A model generated the notes under the pieces. It did not search any database and was not told the DNA's origin. It worked only from the letters and a program-made list of their open reading frames with translations. 64,000 nt of DNA from Angiostrongylus vasorum (Eukaryota; Nematoda; Chromadorea; Rhabditida; Metastrongylidae): NCBI GenBank assembly GCA_018806985.1, contig JADANN010000359.1:1302001-1366000 (forward strand), written 5' to 3'. Positions 47,441 to 59,180 of the stretch are shown here, one piece after another. How positions within the stretch are numbered: position 1 is the stretch's first letter; the number at the start of each line of letters is the position of its first letter. A program made the translations under genes and the position numbers.

Positions 47441-47767
47441 GCAGTGAGTAATTTCTGTTGTTACTATCGCCTGATTATTTCCAATGAAAAACGAAAGCTG
47501 TAATGGCAGTGATTTATGAACGCTTTAAAAACAAATTTGAAGAATTGTAGGATGTATGAAAAATACTTAGGAAAAAAAACCATAGAACAGGTTATCTGTC
47601 TGACAGATTTCATCAAACCGCGTAAATGAACACAAAGATACTGTATTGATCCTTATCTAGTAAGAAGGCTGGCAGAAATTTGCTTAAACAAACGGAAATA
47701 TTTCTCAGAATTCTCCGGGATGCGATTATTATGACGTTATTATGGAGATAATGGCCGAAAAATGGAC

Positions 47768-48040
47768 GCATGTGGCGCAGTGGTAGGAGGCGCTCTGCAA
47801 TACACATGAGATCGATCCCCGCGCACATGGCCCACCAAGCCTTCCATCCCTCCGGGATCGGCAAATTGCTACCAGACTTGTTTGGGAGGATAGCAGCACT
47901 GGCTCGATACATCGGTAGGCTACCGCGAGTCATTGTAAAAGGCCGGATATTTATTCAGTCTCCTCCAAACGATGCTTAATGAAGTCGAATGCATGACACA
48001 TCCATAAAGAAGTGATCAATGCCGAGAGCTTCGTCCTTTT
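47768..48040 (+). mobile_element. SINE A copy with clear A and B boxes
   Basis: Head TGTGGCGCAGTGGTAGGAGG and GAGATCGATCCCCGCGC, tail GATCAATGCCGAGAGCTTCG followed by TCCTTTTT. One of the best-preserved polymerase III promoter regions in the family here. Confidence 0.82.
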
Positions 48041-49455
48041 TGTTTGGCTGAAAATTTGTTGTTTTGCTTGCAACCCTCGAAGCCTTCTGTTTTTCTTTGC
48101 AAAACAAAAAAGTAAAAAAGAATATGGAAACGAGATTTCTCTAGCTTCGATGATTTTCGTGATCTACTTCTTATAGCTTCTTTTCCACAATTTATACGCA
48201 AATTGTTCTCGATGGAGCGGGTTGTTGCCTTTGTCACACGCATGGACAGAACATCATCGGTGATGAGCTCGACCACGATTCTGTTCCAGTTCAAAGTAAA
48301 GAGTCCTCATTAGTGGCTTAGAACTATCGTAACCATGTCACAGTGCTACTTGTTTGAGTGAACAGTGAAAAGGTGCTAGTAAAAACCGAAACGATGGTAG
48401 TCTGGAGAAATTCTGATTCTACATTATTAAAGCTCAGGTCGTTTTTTCTTCCTAGATGATTTTAAATGCATCAATATTCTACGTATTGTTTTAAAGGTCA
48501 AAAATTTGCTCTTTCTATGTTTATTGACAAAACGGGAATGTCTCTATTAGCTTTTTAAAACCATGAAGCAGGTTTATATTTTCGTTCATTTTTTTGTATT
48601 AATGGAGAAGTAGTGAAGTAACTGCTCAGAACATTAATGCGCCTTGACGGACAGCTTCATCAACGAATTTTTTGGTTTCAGAATTTTGAATGGGATGACA
48701 TAAGCCCAACAAATGGTGGCAGAATCGAGACTTTTGTTATTGAAGACGAAGATGAGATTGGTTGTAAAAGGAACCACTCCAATTTACTCCATAACCAGCA
48801 GGAAGGTTGGCCAGTACTTTGGAACAACTTCTCACTAACTATTATTGCTAGGAAAATCTTAAAACTCAACAAATAGAATCCCTGCGACCTCAAAAATAGG
48901 TAGAAACAACAGTGCCAAAAAAATCTACAACTTGTTGTTTAACTGAAACTTCAACTGGCATGGGAAATTTAGTACGACGGCCAACGATGCTGGTGAGAAT
49001 GAGGCTATATCCCTAGGCCAATTCCTCAAGCTAAATCGTTTTTTTTACACTATGCACTACAACTGTTTGAACGAGGGGAGGCTGTGACAGAAAAAAGTTT
49101 TGCGCTAAAGCTAGTTTTCATCGCCTAGTAGCAAAGGACGATCCTGCTGCACGTCAGCAGTGAAGTACGTATTCCACTGGTGCTGGTTCAGAGGCTGAAT
49201 GTGGTGGACTACGGTATCCTGCCTTTGTCTCCACTCCTCACCAAACACATCAACGGCTTTTCACTTTTTCAGATATTCGGACAACTTCTCCTGCAAACGG
49301 AAGTTCGCCATGCAGTCAAAAAATGCTTTCGATAACATGAGGAAACCGAGGATCCAGTAATTTTTGTTGGTACTGTATCTGTGCTTCTAACACGTTGACA
49401 AGAGTCTATTCATTGCATTCGCTGAGAAATGCTCACTTTGACCGACGAATAAAAG
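48041..49455. other. No gene recognised
   Basis: A plus-strand frame at 48637-48876 and frames near 48170-48300 are open but unrecognised. If the candidate exon at 47145 is real, further exons could lie here. Confidence 0.4.
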
Positions 49456-49775
49456 TCATTGTAAAGGCCGGATATGCATTCAATCACCTCCAACGGTGCT
49501 TAATGAAGTCAAATACATGGCGCATCCCTCAGGGATCTATCAAGGCCGAGAGATTTACCCTTTATCCTTTACCAGTCACCTGGCGCGTGTAGCGTAGTGG
49601 TTAGAGGTGCCTTGGAATACACATGGGTTCTATACTGCGCCCCCAGGCTCACCAAGCCTTCCATCCCTTCGGGGGTCGGGAAATTGGTACCAGACTTTTC
49701 CGGGAGGATAGCAACACTGGCTCTATACATGAGTAGGCTACCGTGAGTCATTGTGAAGACCAGATATGCATTCAA
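49456..49775 (+). mobile_element. Two tandem partial SINE A copies
   Basis: 49456-49570 is a tail half (CATTGTAAAGGCCGGATATG to the CGAGAGATTTACCC end). 49578-49775 is a head-to-middle part (GCGTGTAGCGTAGTGGTTAG to CAGATATGCATTCAAAG) without the tail. Confidence 0.75.
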
Positions 49776-51029
49776 AGAGCACCATAAAAGTTGCAGTACC
49801 CATAAAGTTTCGTTTCATTAAACTCTTCGAAACACTTCCATAAATTAAGTAAACTTCAGTGACTACGACCAGCCCAGAAAGACGGTCCGCAAGATCTCTC
49901 TTCTGCAAATAGAACTATAAAGCGTTCAATTCCTTTCAGGAAAGTATGGAAGCCACACACTACACGCACTTCTCCCCAACCTGCATGAGATCTCAACTTC
50001 ACGACAACAAATCTCCAGACTAATGCAGCACCTCGCGCATGGTTATCCTGAGCACAAACAGTGACCAGAAGAATCTCCGTAACCATAATCCCGTTTTCCT
50101 TTTTGAATGTATGCTACAAGTTGACCAAGTAGGATTGCGACAGAGACTCTAATGCATGGACTATGTCCAAATCGTGTTATAGAACTCCTTCGGGGAAAGA
50201 ACGTGCTTTTTATCGTAACCCATTCCGATTACAAAAAGCCTTTCATACCGTCGGAATCAATCGGATCACCATTCGTAGACCATTTTGTCGTCGCTTTGCT
50301 GGTAACACTGCCATCTTTTCGAAATGTAACAGCGAACCATTCAAGGAGTTCAGCGAGTCGGAAGAAAGGATAGTGCTGCGCTTAAACCGGAACACTCAAG
50401 AACTCCGTCCATTAGGAACACCATGGTGAGGATGTAAACAAATCACACCGATGTTGCACGTGTACGCCTCTTCAATGAAGATGGTTAATAACATAACGGA
50501 GGATTTCTAAAGTTGACCATAAAAATATACGCCATTTTGAAGTCCAGCTAAAACATCGAAATCCCAGTGTTGGTCCTTAAATACTTTCGTAACGAAGCTA
50601 GCTTTTCGACAAAAGACGTAGTTTCCCGATGATTAGAGTAGTTTAGTAGCTCAGTCTTTATGGATTTATAGAAGAGACTGCCCGAGCGCATTCATCGCAC
50701 ATGTAATCTTTGTACAGTGTCTTCCAAATTTAAACATGTTTAGGAACAAAACCTTCGAGAAATTCAAAACGAAATCTAAGTTTGTAGAATTTCCAACGAA
50801 AGAGTGGCATCTTGTTCCGCGAGACGAAATTTTGCTTGTCCATCTGCTTCCTCGCTCGAGCTATAAACCTTCAACCTAGAAGGTGGAAGGAATATACGCC
50901 ATTGGGTCCAGAGAACTAAAATTTCATTGCGGTAAATACAGCCTCTCACCTTTAAAAAAAAGATTCTCGGACTCCAGTAGCTACCATACTCACCATCGGC
51001 TGTGATATTTTCTTTATTTTTGCTTTACA
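49776..51029. other. No gene recognised
   Basis: Overlapping frames at 49856-50086 (minus) and 50152-50430 (plus) look somewhat gene-like, but no family could be named with confidence. Confidence 0.35.
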
Positions 51030-51448
51030 CGACTCGTCCTTTCACATTGCCGGTCCCAGCAGTTCCCACATTCGGTTCGTTTCCATCATACAGTCCTTCA
51101 CGTCTACTGTGCGGATCCCAGCACTTCCCATATTCGATTCATTTCCACCATACACTACCAACTAAAGTCATTCAGCTTTTATGTGTAGCTTCGGTCGCTG
51201 CTTGACGATTTTCATCTCATCTCGAATACCGTAGAATGTTGGTCGATACGAATCTCCTGGAGTCCTGAAATAACCGGACTAGAGCATTCCCACTCGGATT
51301 AAAAAGAGCAGTTTTCTCCGGACAAGTCCGATATCAACTTCGCGGCTAGGGAGACGGGAACCATTGTGGGCCCAAGGCGCGATCGAACCAGTGCCATGCT
51401 CGTGATGATCGACATTACTGCCACCGTGCTATCCCCCCCACCTAAACA
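51030..51448 (-). mobile_element. SINE D copy, slightly expanded
   Basis: Head GGGGGATAGCACGGTGGCAG (minus strand) with B box CTGGTTCGATCGCG. A tail segment (GGATCCCAGCACTTCCCATA) appears twice, so the 3' part is partly duplicated. Downstream of the ADAM gene. Confidence 0.75.
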
Positions 51449-52192
51449 TTCAAAGAATCCGATAAATCTATGTCCCACCTTTGGTAGTGGATTATCCAAG
51501 ACTCACATATCTGAACGATGAATTTATTTCAAACAAGATACAACATGAAACTGCATGGAACCAAAACTGACTTTATTATCGGAGCAGTAATCTTTATCAT
51601 AAAAGTTATCGAAAACCTATAATCAATAGTTGAAAAAATCCAAGATGTATTTCACCTTATCAGTATTATTAGCGTGGTTCTACCAACATAAGATACATCC
51701 AATAAATTGGAAACGTCATTGTCACTGAAATGAATTGAGACGATAGAAATGGCAGGCACTGATAACAAAATGGATAACAACGCCTTCGGCAGTATAGGAA
51801 TACCTATTACTTAACTGAGTATTAGATGACTGCGCAGAATGAACAAACACGAATACTTTGAGCAGACAACAGTTCAAATACTAAGTAACATATGGTGAGA
51901 TCATCTGTTTAAGGATATAATAAAGTAAAAAGAGCATTTAAGTCAGCTTCCAAACTACAGAAGAATGACATAGGTCACCTTCGAAACAAACCTCCACTTC
52001 AACAGTTTTTACACTCAAGTGAAAAAAATACAAAGTATAACAATAACAAGAATTTCTTGCACAACATCCTTCACTAATAAGTAAATCGGATATCTCTTAG
52101 ATATTAACAAAAAAAAAAATTACGACCCCTGACTTTGGAAAAGAATTTCCTGATCAAAAATAGAGATATTTTTAGTAGGGTCACTTCCGAAA

Positions 52193-55100
52193 TCATGTAT
52201 GTATTGAAGACGACATCTCAAGTTTAAAGGAGTCGTTGAAAAGTGAAGGACTTTGCCGGAAATCACAAGTATTGCGACCAACGGGTGAGGATATAGCATC
52301 ACCGTTCTCCTGTGCGATCTCTGCACGAGGCTCTTGGTCGTAGCCACGGCTGGATTCCGTGTTAGAACCAAGGTCGTGATCCGCTTCCACGCCTGATAGT
52401 TCTTCTTCACCACAACCTTCGACTAATGGTTTGTAAGAACTCCCGTATGCCTCTAGAGGACAGCGTGTATTGAGCAATTCCATGCCTTCCTCACAGAAAT
52501 TCTCCGTCAAGTCATCACTTTGCAAATTGCGCAGCAGTTGTTTAATATTATTTAGACGTAGTGGAGTTGGTGCAAGACGTTCTGCACTAGTACTCGGTGA
52601 TTTCGACCAACTATGCAAAGACCCCATAGAGTGGTCCAAGTGATATGGAGAACTGTTTGACATCATAACTGAATCAGCATAGACGTGCTCGTGCATACGC
52701 TCCGAACATGGAACACTCATATCAGTGCGACTATAAGGAACAGTATGATGAGACTCGAAAAGTACTTGGCTTCCAGCATTCTGGCTTCCGCTTTCTCGTG
52801 ACCTCACACTTGCTGAATCTCTTTCATCTGCCTCGGTAATGCGATTAAGAGCACCATATACGTGCTTGTTACTCTTTCGCCGACGCTTCTCATCTCTCCA
52901 ACTAGGCATATTGCCGAACTTAATTGAACGTTGAGTCTGATTTGGAAGACTTTCATCCAACTTTTCATCAGAAGAGGTGGGAATCTCCACAACTGATCGA
53001 CGGCGATAGCAAAAGAGAAGACAGACAAGGAGAAGAAGCAGAATAACACCAACAATCAGCAAAATACCTAGAAGTGTGGCAGTGTCAAGAGTTTTCCCTT
53101 CGGCTATCGATGGCACAATGACAATATTACGAGAGAGACCATGGTTTTTTGACAAAGTGGTGTTTGATCGAGTATCACACGCTACGCCTATCCATCCAGC
53201 GAAGCAGACGCAGACAGAGGTAGTGGTACAGTCGCCATGACCTGAACATTGCAAGGCATGATTGTTGGAAGGACAGTTGACTGGTGTTGAGACAGAGGAC
53301 ACTTCGACGCATGAACCAGCGACACAAACTCGACTAGGCCCACATGTAGATCCGTCTTGCACAAGACCTACACTGTCATCCGCGACTGATTTACACTGCA
53401 CCTGCTTCTCATCCTGTTGAAATTGAAAGGTAAAGGCTCTCAGAGAAGACTTCGATGGTGTAATCGAGCCGTCTTGGCAATGTAGCGTCCCACATCTAAT
53501 GTGCTCAGGTTGACAGGAGCGATAGGACCCACTACTATCACTCGAACCACAATTTGCGTACTCGTGACCACGAGTATTCTGCTTGAAACATTCTTCATCC
53601 GCGACTCGGGCACCTGTACATCTATGTATTAATGGCACTAGAACAAAAAGTAAAACAATATGATGGTATGACATTTGCCGCTTTTACCTACAATTTTTTT
53701 ACACGACACGTCATCACATCTACTGTGCGGATCCAGCACTTCTTGCATCCGATTCGTTTTCTACGAATCCATAAATGGTCTTTGGACATTTCGCGTGTTC
53801 TTAAGGTGCTGCTCGAGGAGTTCGGCTTCTTTATTTTTGCCGTAGAATGATGGTCGAGTTCACGTTTCTTCCACGCTTTGAGATAGCCGTGCGAAAGCAT
53901 CCCCATGTGGACTAAAGGAGAGCTTTGGGGCGAACGTCGAACTACCTACCGCCTTTGCTTCCTCTTCTACGGCAGCAGTAACCAATGCGCTATCCCCGCT
54001 TACTAATATTCGCCAACTACAAGAACGGAATTGTTTTCAGGGTAAGGACTTCTCGCGATATATTCGAATTATAGACATTCAAATAGATGATGGATGCATG
54101 ACAGAAAACTCCATCAAATACAACAAATAAAGAACACAGATAGCATACGTCTGTTCATTTACAAAAACGACAAATCATTGATCCAGAATTCCACTGGGCA
54201 CGATCACTATGCGAGAAGATCTCAACAAAAAACCTACCTTCTCCCCAGATTTCCTGGCATTGATGATAAAGATCGCTGCAATTGCCTCGCCAGCATTGCC
54301 CGTCTCGACCGCAGGCTGTGCCGTCGACCAAGTGTCCATCTGCAGGACAGTTTCCCGACCTTCCATCGCAAACTTCAGCGACATCACATGGCGAGTGAGC
54401 ACTTCGACACACTTCACCGGCTTTTCGTAACTAAAAACTATATTGCATAAGGATTAAGCTTTACAAACAATCTTAAGTAGAACTAGTTCCTGTTTTAAGC
54501 ATTTTGGAACCCGAAACCTCCTACCGTTATAACAATTCCTGCCACGCATTTATTTCCATTCATTCGTGAGGATGCTTTTTTATAACTACAGAACTGCAGA
54601 ACTTGAGTAGTTGGGACTAACAAATTTGAGACTTTCGTCCTAAAAGAGGTCTTTGCAGAACTTGAAACGTGAACCTGACACTTTGGCAATCAATATAGGA
54701 GCACACATCCTTCTTCCGAAATATTACGTTCTTTCTAAAATTTGGCCCTTTTTCAACGCAAGCGAGGTAACCGCACAAACTGACGATACATTCAAGGACA
54801 CCATCTTTATACTATACGAACGAAATTTTTTCCTTTCGTTGAACCGCTTTGCATTTGGTGATACGACTCTCGACGAGAAACAAAAAAGGGTTTAAGGCTT
54901 TCAAAAGAAGTTTACCATGCTAATACAATAGAACAACTATTCTACTGCAAAGATCTGTAGACTCCAATGGTTTTCATTTATACTGGCAAAGATCATTACG
55001 AAATAAGATAAAATTGCTTAGTTGAGAACTGAATACCGGCCAAGTATGAGTTGAAATCAATTCGTATCGCTAAGAACATGTCAAAGAACCAGTAAAACAA

Positions 55101-57819
55101 ACACAACGTAAAAATTTTTTCCCATTCTTGCTTTATCTAAGGATAAAAACTAGTTGGTCCATTGCCAGATCTGCCGGAAAAACCATACCTCGCATCTGTA
55201 GCAACACTGATGATGACCTGCACACTGAGCATGAGCTCGTAGCGTGCATGTAAGCGGATCACAGCACGGATCAGTGCAAGTCTCACGTGTTCCACAATCA
55301 CACTCTTCTGATCCGTCCACCACACCATTTCCACATTCGCGAAGTTGAGAAGGCTAAACCAATGAAACATACGACCAGATGAACAGATTCCTTCAGAATT
55401 CAAACTATCAAGAACACTTTTCTTGCATCAACTCAATGATCTTCAGTGAAAAATATGCTCATCCACTGTAAACTATGCCTATTCATTATGGATAAGAGTA
55501 GGCCGTCATCAATTGCTTATCATTAAAATCGTGTTGTGGATAAGTCTCCTTTATTAACTTTTTTGTTCGTGTTTTTGAGGAATGGACGACGCCCAACTTT
55601 TCGATGCACTCGCTGTGACACCTATAGGTGTCGTACCGGCCATTCTAGAATGGCTTTTGTAGCCCCGCCCTTTTTATGTGATTTCCGTTTTAGAAATCGG
55701 ATTATCTCTTCGTCCTGGAAAAAATATCTGCGATTCTCCTTTCCTATCCTATTTAACGCTCCACGTTCCTTTACACTACTCCCATGTTTTTGTGCATATA
55801 CAACACTAGTGCATGAAGAAAAAAAACTCGTCCATGCAGACGTATTCCTATAGGGAGATTACGATGTTTTCCTTTTAGTTTTGATATCGTCTCATTCCAA
55901 ACAATACTCAACAGCTATCTTCTTTTTATTTCATATGAGCCGTCACCACGTCTATCGTGTGGATCTCAGCACTTTCTCACATTCGATTCGTTTCCTCGCA
56001 CCCACTGTCCACGAAGATCTTCCAACTTTTACGTATGGCTCCGGTTGCTGCTTGAAAATTTCCACTTCATCTTGAATACCGTAGAATGCTGGTCGAGCGA
56101 TTCTCCTTGGTGTCCTGAGATAGCCGGGCAGGAGCGTTCCCAATTCATTGCAGAGAGTGATTTTTCCCAGACAAGTCCACCACAAATTTCCCGACCCCGG
56201 AGGAAATCATAGGTTTGGTTGGCCCGAAGTGGAATCGAACTAGCAACATGCTCGTGATAACGGACATCACTATCACTGTGCTATCCACCCCCCTAAACGA
56301 TTGAAAATTGCAAAACAACGAACTGCTTATCAAAAATGATGATGCACACTGCATGTGATGTTACTTCTTCGACAACTCTCCACAATTTTTTCGATTATTA
56401 GTGTGCATCAGGAGTTGGAACATCAACAAATCTATAGAAAAACCTCTGCATCACCGTTCTATGGGTGTCAATGTTTCTTTGTATCCCCTCGTTCCGTAGC
56501 ATTACCATGATTCATCGTAGAGATTGTAAAGACTTCTCCACTTAGTCGAACGGTGGTGCCCGCACTTCGCCTTTGAGTATCAGTAGTTGGCAAAAAGAAA
56601 CCACTGTTTAGAAATGGTGAGCATTGCTACAGGTTTCGCCTGACATGCTGAGCGCCTATTATAGAATAAAGAATATCCTAAATTTGCCTATGTTGGATAT
56701 ATATTGTATGTTATGCATAATATTATACGCATATTAGAGATATCAAACCAACTCTTAGTACATTAAATGCTTCCGAGAACAACTTCCAACACAACGTTAT
56801 GGTTGTATTAAAAGACTTCACAGGTGTCTATAAGATTAAACTCTGTTGAACTATGAATTCGTCGTTTTCTCTCTCAGCAATCGCGAGGTTGTTAAACAGC
56901 ATACGTTTACTTCCATATATAACTCACATACAACACAATCGTAGCTGACGTTTCGACTCGGCAGAATCGCCTTCTTCAGAGCCGTTTTTTTCCACCTGTC
57001 TTCCATCGAGGAAGAACAGCCGCTCAGAGTCGCACATGGTTGACGACTCCTCCGTTGAGTCATATTGACGAATGCATGGTCTGCAAACATCTGGCTACTC
57101 TGGAAGAAGTCTTCTCGACTTCTCTTCCTTATTTCATTCTGGCGAAAACCTCTCCCCAAGTGTCGATTCCCATTGCACAGGTCGAGGTGTTTCTGCGCCT
57201 CTCCAAAAGGCCACACTCCCCACGCTGCACACTCTTCGGCAGCAATGGTCCCTCACCGAAGAAAGATACTCATCCAAAACAAGACTTTTTGGTGAATTAT
57301 TAAATGAGGGGATTATTAATGGGATATTCTCCCATCAACCACGCGCGCTACAACATCTGCATTGAATGAGCTACCGAATGACTACAACCAGAAAGAAAAT
57401 GACACCTTTAGGTGCCAGTCTTCGTGGGAATGTAAATAATGTCAGATTTACATCAGAAGAAAGTGCAACGTACTTGAAACGGTTTGTTCAATAAGCAGTG
57501 AACATGTCCGGATTGCCATACACCGTGCATTCGAGCAATTGAACATTTCGAAAATTGCCAAGCAAATGCGACATCGGGTTTTCTAAAAGAACATTAACAC
57601 GTCATAATGATATATTTATGAAAACAATGGCAAATACTATAGCAGTGGAGATCCAGAAGGCAAAAACCTAACCCCTGGTTTATCGTTCATGATACACTGC
57701 TGGTTCACTGCATCCGTGTCACATTGACAGGAAGGCGTATCGTGCTCGAGGCCAAGTAAATGTCCTAAGGAATGTGCCAACATCTGACCGGACCACTGTG
57801 CACCGAACATGTCCACACT
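52193..57819 (-). CDS. unc-71: Transmembrane ADAM protein, UNC-71/ADM-1-like (5 exons, 5' part missing)
   Basis: Exons in transcript order: 57668-57819, 57474-57582, 55189-55353, 54238-54430 and 52193-53613 (stop at 52193-52195); all junction phases agree. They encode the end of the metalloprotease domain, then WQFSKCS and HCLLNKPF, a disintegrin domain ([32 protein letters not shown]), the cysteine-rich region ([20 protein letters not shown]), an EGF-like module ([20 protein letters not shown]), a hydrophobic transmembrane helix ([20 protein letters not shown]) and a cytoplasmic tail of about 240 residues, rich in Ser and charged residues. The expected HExxHxxGxxHD zinc site reads [12 protein letters not shown], so the catalytic Glu is Ser and proteolysis is not expected. 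C. elegans UNC-71/ADM-1, which guides motor axons and sex myoblasts, is a known ADAM with a degenerate active site; orthology is inferred from that and the architecture. Prodomain and first metalloprotease exons were not found up to 64000. An AATAAA on this strand at 51572-51577 could be the poly(A) signal. Confidence 0.85.
53690..54005 (-). mobile_element. SINE D copy in the last ADAM intron
   Basis: Tail region TCTACTGTGCGGATCCAGCA at left and head GGGGATAGCGCATTGGTTAC (minus strand) at right; the middle is diverged. Confidence 0.7.
55925..56292 (-). mobile_element. SINE D copy in an ADAM intron
   Basis: Full length: GGGTGGATAGCACAGTGATA with B box CTAGTTCGATTCCAC (minus strand). Confidence 0.78.
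56846..56990 (-). mobile_element. Solo Penelope terminal repeat with hammerhead-like motif
   Basis: 56846-56985 matches the terminal repeat at 20386-20511, including the segment AACAACCTCGCGATTGCTGA on the minus strand. The hammerhead-like motif at 56941-56985 reads GGCT, CTGAAGA, hairpin GGCGATTCTGCC, then an extra GAGTC before GAAACGTC, so stem II is altered. No reverse transcriptase is recognised beside it. It lies in an intron of the ADAM gene. Confidence 0.6.
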
Positions 57820-57859
57820 CTGAAAAAAAAGTAGACTACAACCCTGAATATGTGTTTAA

Positions 57860-58116
57860 ATTGTTGAGCTTTACATGAGGTTAATAAAGATATTTATTCG
57901 ACTAACGTTTCGACGTTTTCGTCTTCATCGGAGCCGATAATACGAGTCGATAGTCCACAGCTGTACTTGTTCTACTTGATTCGGATCATCGGCTCTGATG
58001 AAGACGAAAACGTCGAAATGTTAGCCGAATAAACAGCTTCACCAACTTCGTGTAAGCTCAACAATTTAAACATATGTTCATTTGTCATACCGAGGTTAAA
58101 GGAAAGTTGCTTTTTG
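57860..58116. mobile_element. Palindromic unit with two outward-facing hammerhead-like motifs
   Basis: Plus-strand motif at 57990-58026: CGGCT, CTGATGA, A, stem II GACG-AAAA-CGTC, GAAA, TGTT, AGCCG; stem I pairs at all five positions. Minus-strand motif at 57898-57939 is the same with CCGATGA instead of CTGATGA. The flanks are also inverted: TGTTGAGCTTTACATGAGG at 57862-57880 mirrors the region ending TGTAAGCTCAACA at 58043-58064. A Penelope-like extension (CATACCGAGGTTAAAGGAAA, 58076-58095) follows. It lies upstream of the last recognised ADAM exon. Confidence 0.62.
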
Positions 58117-58154
58117 AATTAGAATCCTGAACAGTTCGAACAGTTAAAACCTAA

Positions 58155-58436
58155 AGGATAAAGCTCTCGGCGTTGATAAATCTTTGAGGGATGCGGCATT
58201 CATTAAACTTCATCAACCATCGTCGAAGGTAAATGAATGCATATATATCTGTATATCTGGCCTATATAACTAGTGGTGGTCTCACGATGCATCGAGGCAA
58301 TGACGATATTCTATCAGACGAGTCTGGTAGCAATTTGCAGATCCCGAAGAACTGAAAGACTTGGTGAGCCCGGAATGCCAGATCGAACCCACGTGTACCG
58401 CAGGGTACCTCGAACACTGTGCTACACGCGTCCTTT
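58155..58436 (-). mobile_element. SINE A copy
   Basis: Tail AAGCTCTCGGCGTTGATAAA at left, head CACTGTGCTACACGCGTCC at right (plus-strand letters). A small insertion is present near 58240. Confidence 0.75.
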
Positions 58437-58871
58437 TCGAACAATTACAATCCAGTAATCTATTCATGGAAACTCCCGCGATCTGTTAACGAAAGCAACT
58501 ACGAAATCTTTCAGATAACCATACAAACATTGCACGTCGAATAGTCATGAATGGTTTTCCACACAAAGAGCGCAGAAATAATGACCGCTTTCAACACTAA
58601 CACAACGTCCAGAGTTGGTTTCCCATAGCTGACTGATTTCTCGATAACTTTAGTATTTAGGGAATTGACAACCTCGCAGATTTATCACGGAGACTTCGTT
58701 GTACCGTCTTATTCGTACATATAATTTTTATGTAGTGTTCTTCCAGTTCTAAATGTCTAGAACTATAACAAAACCCCCAAGAATGACGAAATCTAAGTTT
58801 TACTTTTTTATTTGAATTCCCAATGGAAGGACAGCTGTAAAAGTAAATGGTACATTGAGAAACATCAGAGT

Positions 58872-59180
58872 TTAAGTTCTTCATTTACTGCCTACTACAA
58901 TTTTTCACCGCAGGGTATTATATGGAATTCAACCATAATGATACTGAGATATTTGCAAAAGTCCGGACCGCAGATGTCTGCGGTGGAGACCAATCGTGTT
59001 TTTACCCTTTCCAGGGGGCTAAAATAGAAAACAATCTGAAAGAAAGGCGAAACGAAGGATCCGTATGGTGTGGTGGTGAGCGTTAGCTCCCGGAAAGGGT
59101 AATAGCGGGTTCCGTCCCCAGCGCAGACACCTGCGGTCCGGAGTTTTGCAAATATCTCAGCATCACTGTGGTTGAAACAC
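58872..59180. mobile_element. Head-to-head SINE B pair
   Basis: 58872-59030 is a minus-strand copy with tail ACTGCCTACTACAATTTTTC (plus letters). 59062-59180 is a plus-strand copy with head ATGGTGTGGTGGTGAGCGTT and B-box region GGGTTCCGTCCCC. Confidence 0.7.

Noticed and set aside
50152..50430. Frames with KNVLFIVTHSDYKKP and NRITIRRP, resembling the NAC domain
   Set aside because: The similar pieces sit in two different frames and the resemblance is partial; could be a decayed copy but cannot be supported by eye.
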